NCBI GenBank assembly: GCA_934630705.1
Contig: CAKTWP010000004.1
Location: 111,064 to 175,063 of the forward strand
Direction: 5' to 3'
Length of the DNA stretch: 64,000 nucleotides
From: an uncultured Clostridia bacterium
GTDB lineage: Bacteria > Bacillota > Clostridia > Christensenellales > Aristaeellaceae
Below are positions 25,486 through 33,108 of this stretch, in pieces. The notes beneath the pieces are model-generated. The model saw only the letters and a program-made list of their open reading frames with translations, was not told the DNA's origin and did not search any database. The position numbers and the translations under genes are program-made. Position 1 is the stretch's first letter. Each line of letters begins with the position of its first letter.

Positions 25486-26340
25486 ATGTCCTTTTACAGC
25501 TACAAAAACGCCAATCCCTCCTGCTGCCCCGGCACGATTTCCGGCAACGTGCTGGACGGGCTGGATGAAAAGATCTGCATCCAGGTGCAGCGGGTATACG
25601 ACAGCTGCCTGCAGCAGCAGCAGCTCACCAACGTAGACGTGACCATTTCCAGCTATGCGCAGGTGGTGCATTCCTGCTGCTGCAATTCCTCTGCCTGCTG
25701 CGGCAACGAAACGGAGACTGCTCCGGCTACATCCGCGCCCGTTCCGCCCATCACCTTTGAATCCTGCCGGTCCAGCACCATGGACGTGGACATCGGCAAT
25801 CTGTCCGTGGAGCGGCTGTGCGACCGGCCCTGCTTCGCCCGGGTGCGGGGCAGCATCGTGATTCCCATCGATATCCTCTTTACGGACAGCCGGTGCGTGG
25901 AATATATTGGCAAGGGCGCCGTTACGGTGAACCGGGATGTGCTGCTGGCGGTGCCGGATGAATCTATCGTGCCCTTCACGCTGGAGGGCATGGCCAGCGC
26001 GGTCTGCGTGGCGGGCACGTATCGGGGCAACAATGTGTTCCGGCTCACGGTCTGCGTTACCATCGTGCTCAAGGTGCTGGCCAAGGTGGAGATCCTGGTG
26101 CCCAGCTACGGCTTCTGTCCCATCCCGCCCTGCGAAGAATTCGCGGACTCCGTATGCGATGAATTTTTTTCGCTCCCGTTGTTCCCGCCTGCCACGCTCT
26201 GCGATGACAGCGGCACGGGCAGCCAGAGCACGGGCTCCTGCCGGTGCAATTGCCGGTGCGGCAGCGGTACGGGCTGCAGCGGCGGCTGCGGGTGCAGCAA
26301 TGTGCAGCCCCGCACTGGCACGGCTGCCGCTGCCACCTGA
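25486..26340 (+). CDS. Cys-rich protein of unknown function
   Basis: I recognise a conserved clostridial pattern but no characterised family. The 284-residue protein has 29 cysteines by rough count: CC pairs near the N-terminus, SCCCNSSACCG near residue 59, and a tail rich in CxC and Gly (CRCNCRCGSGTGC). The centre (about 90-210) is beta-rich, with the pattern NLSVERLCDRPCFARVRGSI. There is no signal peptide or membrane segment. Such composition suits metal binding or disulfide-linked spore coat material. TAAGGAGG precedes the ATG. It lies 115 bp after the SOS pair, across a stem-loop without T-tract, so read-through is possible. Confidence 0.7.
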   Translation: MSFYSYKNANPSCCPGTISGNVLDGLDEKICIQVQRVYDSCLQQQQLTNVDVTISSYAQVVHSCCCNSSACCGNETETAPATSAPVPPITFESCRSSTMDVDIGNLSVERLCDRPCFARVRGSIVIPIDILFTDSRCVEYIGKGAVTVNRDVLLAVPDESIVPFTLEGMASAVCVAGTYRGNNVFRLTVCVTIVLKVLAKVEILVPSYGFCPIPPCEEFADSVCDEFFSLPLFPPATLCDDSGTGSQSTGSCRCNCRCGSGTGCSGGCGCSNVQPRTGTAAAAT

Positions 26341-26375
26341 TCCTCGCCGGTCTTTCCATCGCCTGAATAAACCGA

Positions 26376-26407
26376 CAAAAAGGGCTGCCGTTATACACGG
26401 CAGCCCT
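26376..26407 (-). terminator. terminator after MATE gene
   Basis: AGGGCTGCCG and CGGCAGCCCT (26407-26398 with 26390-26381) form a perfect 10-bp stem, with TTTTTG on the minus strand. Confidence 0.88.
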
Positions 26408-26436
26408 GCTTGTTCAGGCATGAGCATTAACGCGGT

Positions 26437-27789
26437 TCATTCGTCCCGGGTCAGCTTCTTAATCCAATGATAGCGATTGACACGGATGAAGGCGGGGATG
26501 CATTTGAAGCATTGATCCGCGTTCAGGAAGATGATTACCCAGATGGGGGAAAGCTTCCAGACAAATGCCGCCAGCAGCGAAATGGGCACCACGATGCCCC
26601 AGATGCTCACCAGATCCAGAATCATCACATACCGGGTGTCGCCGCCGCCGCGGATGATGCCAGTGTTCACCGGCATCTGATAGGAGGCCGTCAGCAGCAC
26701 CACGCTTTGAATCAGCATATACGCATTGGCCAGCGTCCGAGTTTCATCGGACACCTGATAAACCGCCAGCAGCGGCAGCCGGATCAGCAGCATCAGCACC
26801 GCCAGCACGCAGCCGATGCCCACGAAAATCACTTGCAGCGTGCGGGTATATTCCCGGATCTTGTCCATACGGCCTTCCCCGATGGTCTGGCCAATGAGAA
26901 TGGATGCGGCGGACGCAGCGCCCACCGCCGTGACCTTGAGCAGTTGGAACACCGTGGACGAAATGGACTGCGCCGCAATGGCGCTGGCGCTGAGATGCCC
27001 CAGAATCATGGTCTGCAGCGCATTGGAAAAGCCCCAGGCCGCGCCGTTGATCATCACCGGCGTGCCCACGCGGATGTAATCCCGGAGCATGGTACGGTCG
27101 ATATGCAGATAATCCCGAGGGTGCATATCCAGCTGTTTTTCCCGGGTGAACAGATGATGGGCGATGATGACAAATTCCACAATTCGGGCCGTCACCGTGC
27201 CGATTGCCGCGCCCTCAACGCCCATTTCCGGGAAGCCCAGATTGCCGCCGATCAGCAGATAATTGATGGAAACGTTGACCACCAGTGCAATCAGCGATAC
27301 CCGCAGCGCGATTTTCACGGAATGGGCGATGCGCATGGTGGAGAGCATGACGGTGGACGCGGCGAAAAACAGATAGCTGAACCGGATCAGCTTCAGGTAT
27401 CGCACGCCCTGTGCGGCGATCAGCGGATCATCGGTAAAAAGCAGCAGCGCCTGATGGGGAAACAGGCTGACCAGTAAAAACAGCACCGCGCCAATGAGCA
27501 GCGCCGCCGCCACCCCGATGGCGGACAGCTTGCGCACCTGGGCAATCTGGCCCTTGCCGAAGTACTGGCTGCCCAGCACGATCATGGCCGTGCCCGCGGC
27601 GTAAACCAGCTGCTGATACACGAATTGAATCTGGTTCACAGCCGCCACGCCGGACAGCGCCGCTTCCGAATATGTGCCCAGCATCAGGTTATCTGCCAGG
27701 TTCACGCTGAGCACCACCGCCTGCTCCAGCATCAGCGTGAGGCACAGGCGAATAAATGCGCGATAAAAGCCTTTGTCTTTGGTAAGCAT
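26437..27789 (-). CDS. MATE family efflux transporter
   Basis: The 450-residue protein has about 12 hydrophobic segments and a MATE duplication. First-half features include LMLEQAVVLSVNLADNLMLGTYSEAALSGVAAVNQIQ split over about 16-60; the second half begins near GTPVMINGAAWGFSNALQTMILG. MATE pumps export cationic compounds using Na+ or H+ gradients. AGAGGA lies 7 nt before the ATG at 27789, and the in-frame extension to 27900 has no ribosome binding site. It is a single-gene unit with its own terminator; the substrate is unknown. Confidence 0.92.
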   Translation of the reverse strand: MLTKDKGFYRAFIRLCLTLMLEQAVVLSVNLADNLMLGTYSEAALSGVAAVNQIQFVYQQLVYAAGTAMIVLGSQYFGKGQIAQVRKLSAIGVAAALLIGAVLFLLVSLFPHQALLLFTDDPLIAAQGVRYLKLIRFSYLFFAASTVMLSTMRIAHSVKIALRVSLIALVVNVSINYLLIGGNLGFPEMGVEGAAIGTVTARIVEFVIIAHHLFTREKQLDMHPRDYLHIDRTMLRDYIRVGTPVMINGAAWGFSNALQTMILGHLSASAIAAQSISSTVFQLLKVTAVGAASAASILIGQTIGEGRMDKIREYTRTLQVIFVGIGCVLAVLMLLIRLPLLAVYQVSDETRTLANAYMLIQSVVLLTASYQMPVNTGIIRGGGDTRYVMILDLVSIWGIVVPISLLAAFVWKLSPIWVIIFLNADQCFKCIPAFIRVNRYHWIKKLTRDE

Positions 27790-27873
27790 GGGATTTCCTC
27801 TCTGTAAGCGTGATTTTCTGCACTTTGCTCCAAAAAAACGCCCCGTCCGACCGGCAAAGCCGATCGATACGAT

Positions 27874-27900
27874 GAAAAATGAAGGGCTTGCGCCCTTCAT
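27874..27900 (-). terminator. terminator after tdk
   Basis: ATGAAGGGC (27900-27892) pairs with GCCCTTCAT (27887-27879), followed by TTTTTC on the minus strand. Confidence 0.8.
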
Positions 27901-27971
27901 TGCGTCCCGCCTTGCGTATAAGAGCTTTTCGCCAGTCTGAAGCGGCTTTTGTCAAGCCATTTGAGGCTGGG

Positions 27972-28544
27972 TTATGGTTTTTTCTTGCAGGCGGGGGCCA
28001 GCTCGCCCAGCGTCCAGTGCTTCCGGCACAGGGCTACATAGCTTTCGTTGCCTCCCAGCAGAATCTGCTCCCCGGATTTGATTACCCGTCCGTTGGCAAC
28101 CCGGGCGTTGCAGGTGGCTTTTTTGCCGCACCAGCAAACGGTTTTCACTTCCTCAATGGTATCCGCCCAGGCCAGCAGCCATTGGCTGCCTTCAAACAGA
28201 TTGCCCTGGAAATCCGTACGCAGGCCATAGCAGATCACGGGGATATTCATCTGATCCACGATTTCCACCAGCCGTTCCACCTGAGCCTTCCTGAGAAACT
28301 GCGCTTCATCCACGATCACGCAGTCATAATCTCGCAGCGGCAGCTGATCGATTTCTTCCATATAGCTGCAGGCGGCATGCAGTCCTGCTCGGGAGCCTAC
28401 CACCCGCTCGCCATCCCGGTTATCCAGCCGGGGCTTAAGCATCAGCGCCTTTTGCCCCCGCTCCTGATAATTATATTGCACCATCACGGCATTGGCCGTT
28501 TTCGAGGATCCCATTGCGCCATAGCGGAAATAGAGCTTTGCCAT
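27972..28544 (-). CDS. tdk: thymidine kinase (type II)
   Basis: The 190-residue kinase salvages thymidine to dTMP. P-loop GAMGSSKT (9-16), Walker B VIVDEAQFL (about 80-88), and a lasso and zinc-ribbon region (VCWCGKKATC near 140, then YVALCRKH) identify a type II enzyme. The first cysteine pair is CxC rather than the more common CxxC. The ATG at 28544 has only a weak GAGCGAG upstream; the in-frame extension to 28838 overlaps the divergent gene and its promoter and is rejected. Confidence 0.93.
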   Translation of the reverse strand: MAKLYFRYGAMGSSKTANAVMVQYNYQERGQKALMLKPRLDNRDGERVVGSRAGLHAACSYMEEIDQLPLRDYDCVIVDEAQFLRKAQVERLVEIVDQMNIPVICYGLRTDFQGNLFEGSQWLLAWADTIEEVKTVCWCGKKATCNARVANGRVIKSGEQILLGGNESYVALCRKHWTLGELAPACKKKP

Positions 28545-28704
28545 CGTATCTCGCTCGCTTTGCAAAAGAATACAGGCCGCAGGATGGACGCCTGCTGCCA
28601 AAACACAAACCGCATCCAGTATATCACCGATCCGGCAAATTGGCAAGGGCGCTTTCCGAAGATTCCCGGGCAGATTTGAAGAAAATCGCTCCGATAGATT
28701 GTCC

Positions 28705-28733
28705 TTGACAGTCGACAGAATCTTGGATATAAT
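28705..28733 (+). promoter_or_regulatory. promoter of P-loop kinase-like gene
   Basis: Exact TTGACA (28705-28710), 17-bp spacer, exact TATAAT (28728-28733). Confidence 0.88.
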
Positions 28734-28764
28734 AGACAAAATATTCCGAAAAGGAGGGAACGGT

Positions 28765-29322
28765 ATGAAGGTCGTCTTTCTGATAGGCAACGCGGCGGTG
28801 GGCAAAATGACGGTGGGGCAGGCGCTGATGCGCCGCACCGGGCTGCGCCTGTTTCATAATCACATGACCATCGAACCCGTGATCGAGATTTTCGGTGCTT
28901 ACAATGGACGGGCCACGGCCCGGCTGCGGGAGGTCATCTTTGAAGAATATGCGCAATCCGACAATGCCGGCCTGATCTTCACCTATATGATGGCCTTCGA
29001 TCAGCCGTCGGACTGGGCGTACATCCAGCATGTGAAGGATATTTTTCTGTCCGCCCGGCCGGATACCACGTTTTATCATGTGGAGCTGGTTTCATCCCAG
29101 GCCGTTCGGCTTCAGCGCAATGAGACGGAAAACCGGCTGGCGAATAAGGCGTCCAAGCGGGATGTGGCTTCATCCAATCAGCGGTTGATTCAGGACGATC
29201 AGCGCTATCGTCTGGAAAGCCTGAAGGGTGAGATTCCCTGGGAAAACTACATCAAAATTGACAATTCCGCCCTCTCCCCCGATGAAGCGGCCCAAATCAT
29301 TCAGGAACGGTTTAGGCTGTAA
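28765..29322 (+). CDS. P-loop nucleotide kinase-like protein
   Basis: The 185-residue protein begins with a P-loop (GNAAVGKMT, 8-16) followed by TGLRLFHNHMTIEP, a pattern of a small AAA/shikimate kinase-like family without an assigned substrate. The residue after the P-loop lysine is Met, with Thr next, as in related sequences. A lid-like region with RNETENR lies near 115. AAGGAGG sits 8 nt before the ATG, and a consensus promoter precedes it. The GNAT gene follows 27 bp later, likely cotranscribed. Confidence 0.72.
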   Translation: MKVVFLIGNAAVGKMTVGQALMRRTGLRLFHNHMTIEPVIEIFGAYNGRATARLREVIFEEYAQSDNAGLIFTYMMAFDQPSDWAYIQHVKDIFLSARPDTTFYHVELVSSQAVRLQRNETENRLANKASKRDVASSNQRLIQDDQRYRLESLKGEIPWENYIKIDNSALSPDEAAQIIQERFRL

Positions 29323-29349
29323 GCAGGCAGAAGAAAGGAGCATACCAGC

Positions 29350-29907
29350 ATGATCATTCCCGATATTCCCTTCACCCTCAGAGACGGCAGACGGGCCCTG
29401 ATCCGCAACCCGCAGGAGGCGGATATTCCGGAAATACTGGATTATCTGCGTATTTCCGCCGGGGAAACGGATTTTCTGCTGCGGTATCCGGAGGAATACG
29501 GCCGCTACACCCCGGAAGGGGAAAAAGCGCTTTTTGAGCGCATGAATACCGCCGACAACGAAGCAATGCTGATCTGCCTGGTGGAAGGAAAGATCGCAGG
29601 AACCTGTCATATTCGATGGAACAAAGCCCTGAAAACCGGGCACCGGGCCAGCATTGGCATTGCGCTGCTGAAGGAATACTGGAATCAGGGCATTGGAACA
29701 AGAATGCTTGAAGAGCTGATCCGCATCGCACAGGAAACGCCCCATATCCTGCAGATGGAGCTGGAATTTGTTGAAGGGAACAGCCGGGCCCGGGCGCTCT
29801 ATGAGAAGATGGGCTTTCGCATTGCGGGCCTGCATCCCAACGCCATCCGCCTGAAGGACAGCACGCTGCTGCATGCATATCTGATGGTGAAAGAAATTCA
29901 TCGGTAA
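29350..29907 (+). CDS. GNAT family N-acetyltransferase
   Basis: The 185-residue protein has the GNAT order: beta strands with IAGTCHIRWN (about 79-88), acetyl-CoA loop region IGIALLKEYWNQGIGTRMLEEL split near 102-123, and EGNSRARALYEKMGF near 139-153. Placement resembles RimJ/RimL-type or general acetyltransferases; the acceptor is unknown. AAAGGAG lies 10 nt upstream of the ATG. It probably forms one transcript with the P-loop gene. Confidence 0.85.
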   Translation: MIIPDIPFTLRDGRRALIRNPQEADIPEILDYLRISAGETDFLLRYPEEYGRYTPEGEKALFERMNTADNEAMLICLVEGKIAGTCHIRWNKALKTGHRASIGIALLKEYWNQGIGTRMLEELIRIAQETPHILQMELEFVEGNSRARALYEKMGFRIAGLHPNAIRLKDSTLLHAYLMVKEIHR

Positions 29908-29997
29908 TCCGAAAACGGAGCATTTCATTATGCCGCCGAACGATTTCCATATTCATTTTACTGACCGCATCACTATATTGCATCGAATTGATTGCAT

Positions 29998-30031
29998 CAA
30001 AAAAGCGGCCCTGCAACGGCGGGGTCGCTTT
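29998..30031 (-). terminator. terminator of infC-rpmI-rplT operon
   Basis: AAAGCG-x-CCC pairs with GGG-x-CGCTTT (30031-30002), followed by TTTTTT on the minus strand, 10 bp after rplT. Confidence 0.85.
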
Positions 30032-30040
30032 GCATTTTTC

Positions 30041-30391
30041 TTAGGCTTCCTTGGCGATTTCCACCAGCTGGGTGAAAGCGGCGGCATCGTTCACGGCCAG
30101 GTCGGCGAGCATCTTGCGGTTCACTTCGATGTTCTTCTTCTTCAGGCCGTTGATAAACGTGGAATAGCTCATGCCGTTCAGGCGGCAGGCGGCGTTAATA
30201 CGGGTGATCCACAGGCGGCGGAAATCCCGCTTGCGCATTTTGCGGCCTTCATAGGCATAGCGCAGGGAACGGCGCACCTGTTCGCTGGCAGTGCGGTACT
30301 GCTTGGATTTTGCACCCCAATAGCCTTTCGCCAGCTTGAGCACCTTACGGCGCTTCTTATGGGCGTTCACAGCCCTCTTAATACGTGCCAT
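30041..30391 (-). CDS. rplT: 50S ribosomal protein L20
   Basis: The 116-residue protein opens with MARIKRAVNAHKKRRKVLKL and contains RRDFRRLWITRINAACR, diagnostic of L20. L20 binds 23S rRNA early in 50S assembly and in Firmicutes also represses its own operon by binding the infC leader. It is the third gene of infC-rpmI-rplT, 32 bp after rpmI, and a strong terminator follows. Length is normal. Confidence 0.98.
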   Translation of the reverse strand: MARIKRAVNAHKKRRKVLKLAKGYWGAKSKQYRTASEQVRRSLRYAYEGRKMRKRDFRRLWITRINAACRLNGMSYSTFINGLKKKNIEVNRKMLADLAVNDAAAFTQLVEIAKEA

Positions 30392-30423
30392 GTTTTTGTT
30401 CCTCCTTCAGACGGGCAATCGGC

Positions 30424-30624
30424 TTATTTGTAGGGAATCAGCGAGCGGATGGTGGCAGCTTCAGCATTGTTCTGCAGGGTGCCGCCGGCGCGCAGATGAC
30501 GGATGCGCTTGGTGGTCTTCTTATTGAGAATGTGGTTCACATTCATCTTCTTGTGCTTGACCTTGCCCGTCTTGGTCAGGGAAAAGCGCTTCGCGGCGCC
30601 GCGATGGGTCTTTTGCTTGGGCAT
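30424..30624 (-). CDS. rpmI: 50S ribosomal protein L35
   Basis: The 66-residue basic protein begins MPKQKTHRGAAKRFSLTKTGK, the L35 signature, and ends in the conserved basic tail. GGAAGGAGGAACTT-type ribosome binding sequence precedes the ATG. It sits between infC (30 bp upstream) and rplT (32 bp downstream), the universal order. Confidence 0.98.
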   Translation of the reverse strand: MPKQKTHRGAAKRFSLTKTGKVKHKKMNVNHILNKKTTKRIRHLRAGGTLQNNAEAATIRSLIPYK

Positions 30625-30654
30625 GGATAAGTTCCTCCTTCCGGAAAATATGGG

Positions 30655-31221
30655 TTAGGCCTGCGGGGCCTGGGGCTGCGGCTTGGCAGCCTTTTCGGCC
30701 TTGCTGGCTTTTTCCGCCTTGGGCGCGAGAATCATGATCATGTTGCGCCCCTCAATCAAGGGACGGCGTTCGACCGTGCTCACTTCCTTGGTGCGCTCAA
30801 CGAAATCCTGCATCACCTTCATGCCAATATCGGAATGGGCAATCTGGCGGCCACGGAACCGGATGGACACCTTCACCTTGTTGCCATCCTGCAGAAAGCG
30901 GATAGCGTTCTTGGCTTTGATGGCCACGTCGTTTTCCTCGATGGTGGCGGACAATTGCACCTCTTTGAGCGAAATGACCTTCTGGTTTTTGCGCATTTCG
31001 CGCTCGCGCTTGGATTGCTCGAAACGATGCTTGTCGTAATCCATCAGCTTGCACACGGGGGGCTGGGCCGTAGGCACGATCTTGACCAGATCCAGCTCGG
31101 CTTCCTCAGCCAGCTCCAGCGCCTTGCGCAGGGGCAGAATGCCCAGCTGAGCGCCGTCCGCGCCGATCACGCGCACTTCCCGATCCCGGATTTCTTCATT
31201 GATGAGCAGTTCAGCGGCTAT
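30655..31221 (-). CDS. infC: translation initiation factor IF-3 (non-AUG start)
   Basis: IF-3 prevents premature 50S joining and checks the start codon. The protein (188 residues from the codon at 31221) has the N-domain with LINEEIRDREVRVIGADGAQLG, the linker with LMDYDKHRFEQSKRERE, and a C-domain ending in an Ala/Lys-rich tail longer than usual. There is no AUG or GUG near the expected start. GGGAGG (31237-31232) is followed by in-frame ATC (31227) and ATA (31221); ATA has the better 10-nt spacing. Rare AUU/AUC/AUA starts at infC are known and allow IF-3 autoregulation. An attenuator leader precedes it. Confidence 0.93.
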   Translation of the reverse strand: MAAELLINEEIRDREVRVIGADGAQLGILPLRKALELAEEAELDLVKIVPTAQPPVCKLMDYDKHRFEQSKREREMRKNQKVISLKEVQLSATIEENDVAIKAKNAIRFLQDGNKVKVSIRFRGRQIAHSDIGMKVMQDFVERTKEVSTVERRPLIEGRNMIMILAPKAEKASKAEKAAKPQPQAPQA

Positions 31222-31362
31222 GTCGATACACCTCCCAATTGGTCTGTCCAAATAAAAATGGACGGGATGAAGCCACCCGTCCATTGCATCGCAATTACAT
31301 GCCATGACCCGTGCAAAACCAGGTTCGCATCGGAGAGAAGCGGGCAGCTTCTGCTTGAAACA
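31222..31362 (-). promoter_or_regulatory. infC leader with attenuator (L20-leader type)
   Basis: The leader of about 140 nt runs from the predicted start point to the infC initiation codon. It contains a strong intrinsic terminator (31285-31250) only about 13 nt before the infC ribosome binding site, and upstream segments that can form alternative stems. In Firmicutes L20 binds this leader and causes premature termination. The genomic position and terminator fit; I did not verify the conserved L20 site base by base. Confidence 0.75.
31250..31285 (-). terminator. attenuator terminator in infC leader
   Basis: AATGGACGGG (31285-31276) pairs perfectly with CCCGTCCATT (31266-31257), 9-nt loop, then TTTTATTT. 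Confidence 0.88.
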
Positions 31363-31368
31363 CAAAAT

Positions 31369-31397
31369 ATTATAGCCCATTTATCCCCGCCTGTCAA
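31369..31397 (-). promoter_or_regulatory. infC operon promoter
   Basis: Exact TTGACA (31397-31392), 17-bp spacer, exact TATAAT (31374-31369). Confidence 0.9.
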
Positions 31398-31449
31398 GGG
31401 GAAAATCAACGCAATTTGCGTGTTTTTCCGTCCGGTTTCGGCGGGCGCG

Positions 31450-32430
31450 TTATTTCACTGGCAGGGGTGCTTCAGTGGCCGTCAGGCTGCTTTGCTCGGG
31501 AGCGGGCGTTGGATGCGCTGGGAGAAACGTCGGCGTGGGCGAAGCGGTGATGAAGGGAATGGGCGCTTTGGCGGCGTCCACGGCCGCATATCGACTGCTG
31601 TGTCCGATCCCTCCCGCCTTGTTCATTGCCTGCAGCAGCTCCTGCTTTTCCGCATCCGTCAGCAGGCCCACATCCTCGCATTCCGGCCACCATAGCGCTT
31701 TGCTGCCGTTCATATACACGGTCAGTTCATTGTCCTTGAGCGCATCCCACTCCGCCTGATCCTCCAGCGCCTCCACATGAAAGCCGCAGGTATTATAATT
31801 GCTGGTCCCCGTATTGTTATTGATCGGATTCCGGGTATCGATCACATAGTAGAGCACGTCTCCCCGTTCATCCGCCCGGCCAAACCAGCGATCAGCCCGG
31901 GTATACTCCAGCGAAAGCCACAGCTCATATTGACGCTTCAGGCAGCTGCTGTCATTCTGGAATTGGCAGGTGCGCTGATAGAGAAAGCGGTTCGTCCTAA
32001 GCTGATTGACGCTCAGCCCCTTAACCTTCAGCGCCAGCACCACATGGTCCTCATCCAGCTGATACCGGCCAACCAGCTCTACTTCATCCGACTGCACAGA
32101 AAACAGCTGCCGATACAGAAAGCTGTTTCCTCCTGCCACCAGCGCCAAAGCCAGCACCAGTGCCAGCAGAATATACGCGATCCGCTTCACCCGCTGCTTT
32201 TTCAGGAAGCGCACGCCCTTTTGCTCCCGAAGCCGCTCCTGCTCCTGCCTGCCGATTTCCAGCCGCGCCTGCTGCTGGCCCAGCTTCTGGGCGCAGGCAG
32301 GACAACGGCCCACATGCGCCTGCAGCCAGGCAGAGGTCTCCGGGCTGGTCAAATTTTCTACATATAGAGGCATCAGATCCTGCGCCGCCGCGCAGGGGGG
32401 CTCCTGATTCATTTTTTCCGGTTCGCTCAT
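31450..32430 (-). CDS. membrane anti-sigma factor with zinc-finger domain
   Basis: The 326-residue protein starts with a cytoplasmic zf-HC2-like domain (C13, then H39 and CPAC at about 43-46), followed by a charged helix, one membrane segment (about 84-103, YILLALVLALALVAG) and a roughly 220-residue extracytoplasmic domain ending in a Pro/Thr-rich tail. I chose the ATG at 32430 because it overlaps the sigma stop (ATGA) with GGACGGAG upstream; an ATG at 32442 abuts its only possible ribosome binding site. It should hold the ECF sigma factor inactive until an envelope signal. The outer domain resembles nothing I can name. Confidence 0.82.
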   Translation of the reverse strand: MSEPEKMNQEPPCAAAQDLMPLYVENLTSPETSAWLQAHVGRCPACAQKLGQQQARLEIGRQEQERLREQKGVRFLKKQRVKRIAYILLALVLALALVAGGNSFLYRQLFSVQSDEVELVGRYQLDEDHVVLALKVKGLSVNQLRTNRFLYQRTCQFQNDSSCLKRQYELWLSLEYTRADRWFGRADERGDVLYYVIDTRNPINNNTGTSNYNTCGFHVEALEDQAEWDALKDNELTVYMNGSKALWWPECEDVGLLTDAEKQELLQAMNKAGGIGHSSRYAAVDAAKAPIPFITASPTPTFLPAHPTPAPEQSSLTATEAPLPVK

Positions 32431-32912
32431 GGCTCCGTCCATCCTTTCCGCACTTTTTCCTTGGCCCGGTAAAAGGTCACCCGCGCCCAGTTTTCCGTTT
32501 CGCCCAGTACCTCGCCGATCTGACGGAAGCTTAAATCCCCCATCACCCGCAGATACATCACCTCCCGGGCCATGGGCTCCAGCTGCTGCATGGCCCGAAA
32601 CAGGGAGAGCTTTCCCTCGTCGCTTTCCAGCGCTTCGCCCGTTTCGCCGCCGGCTGTCAGGCTCTCGTCAAGCGGCAGGGGAATCCCCCGCCGTTTTCGC
32701 CGGTCCAGCTCCCGATACCAGACGTGCTTGCCGATCTGGCACAGCCAGGTCATCAGGCGGCAGCTGCCATCGTAGCGGCCGATGCTTTTCATGGCGCGGA
32801 AAAAGGTTTCCTGGGTCAAATCCTCCGCCAGCTTTTCATCATGACACAGGCTGCGCAGGTAAAGGTAGACCGGCCGGGCGTATTCCTCATAGATTTCCTG
32901 CATATCCGTCAC
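32427..32912 (-). CDS. ECF-type RNA polymerase sigma factor
   Basis: The 161-residue protein has sigma region 2 (EEYARPVYLYLRSLCHDEKLAEDLTQETF split over about 8-40) and region 4 with AREVMYLRVMGDLSFRQIGEVLGETENWARVTFYRAK (about 117-153), without region 3: an ECF sigma factor. AAAGGAGGGG fits a GTG start at 32912 with 9-10 nt spacing; GTG at 32936 overlaps the ribosome binding site. Its stop overlaps the anti-sigma start. The target genes are unknown; no ECF-type promoter was confidently located. Confidence 0.88.
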   Translation of the reverse strand: MTDMQEIYEEYARPVYLYLRSLCHDEKLAEDLTQETFFRAMKSIGRYDGSCRLMTWLCQIGKHVWYRELDRRKRRGIPLPLDESLTAGGETGEALESDEGKLSLFRAMQQLEPMAREVMYLRVMGDLSFRQIGEVLGETENWARVTFYRAKEKVRKGWTEP

Positions 32913-33108
32913 AGCTTGGCTCCCCCCTCCTTTCACCCTGTTAATCCGCTGTTTTCCATTTTCGTTACGTTCATTGTATCATATCCATTTGAAAATGGCT
33001 AATCTGCAATACTTTTTTCCAGGAAAGCAGGAAAAGCCGTCCCGGCAGCGAATACTTCGATGGATATTGATCGAAATTGTCATCTTTTGATGAAAAGGGA
33101 GGCTTTTT

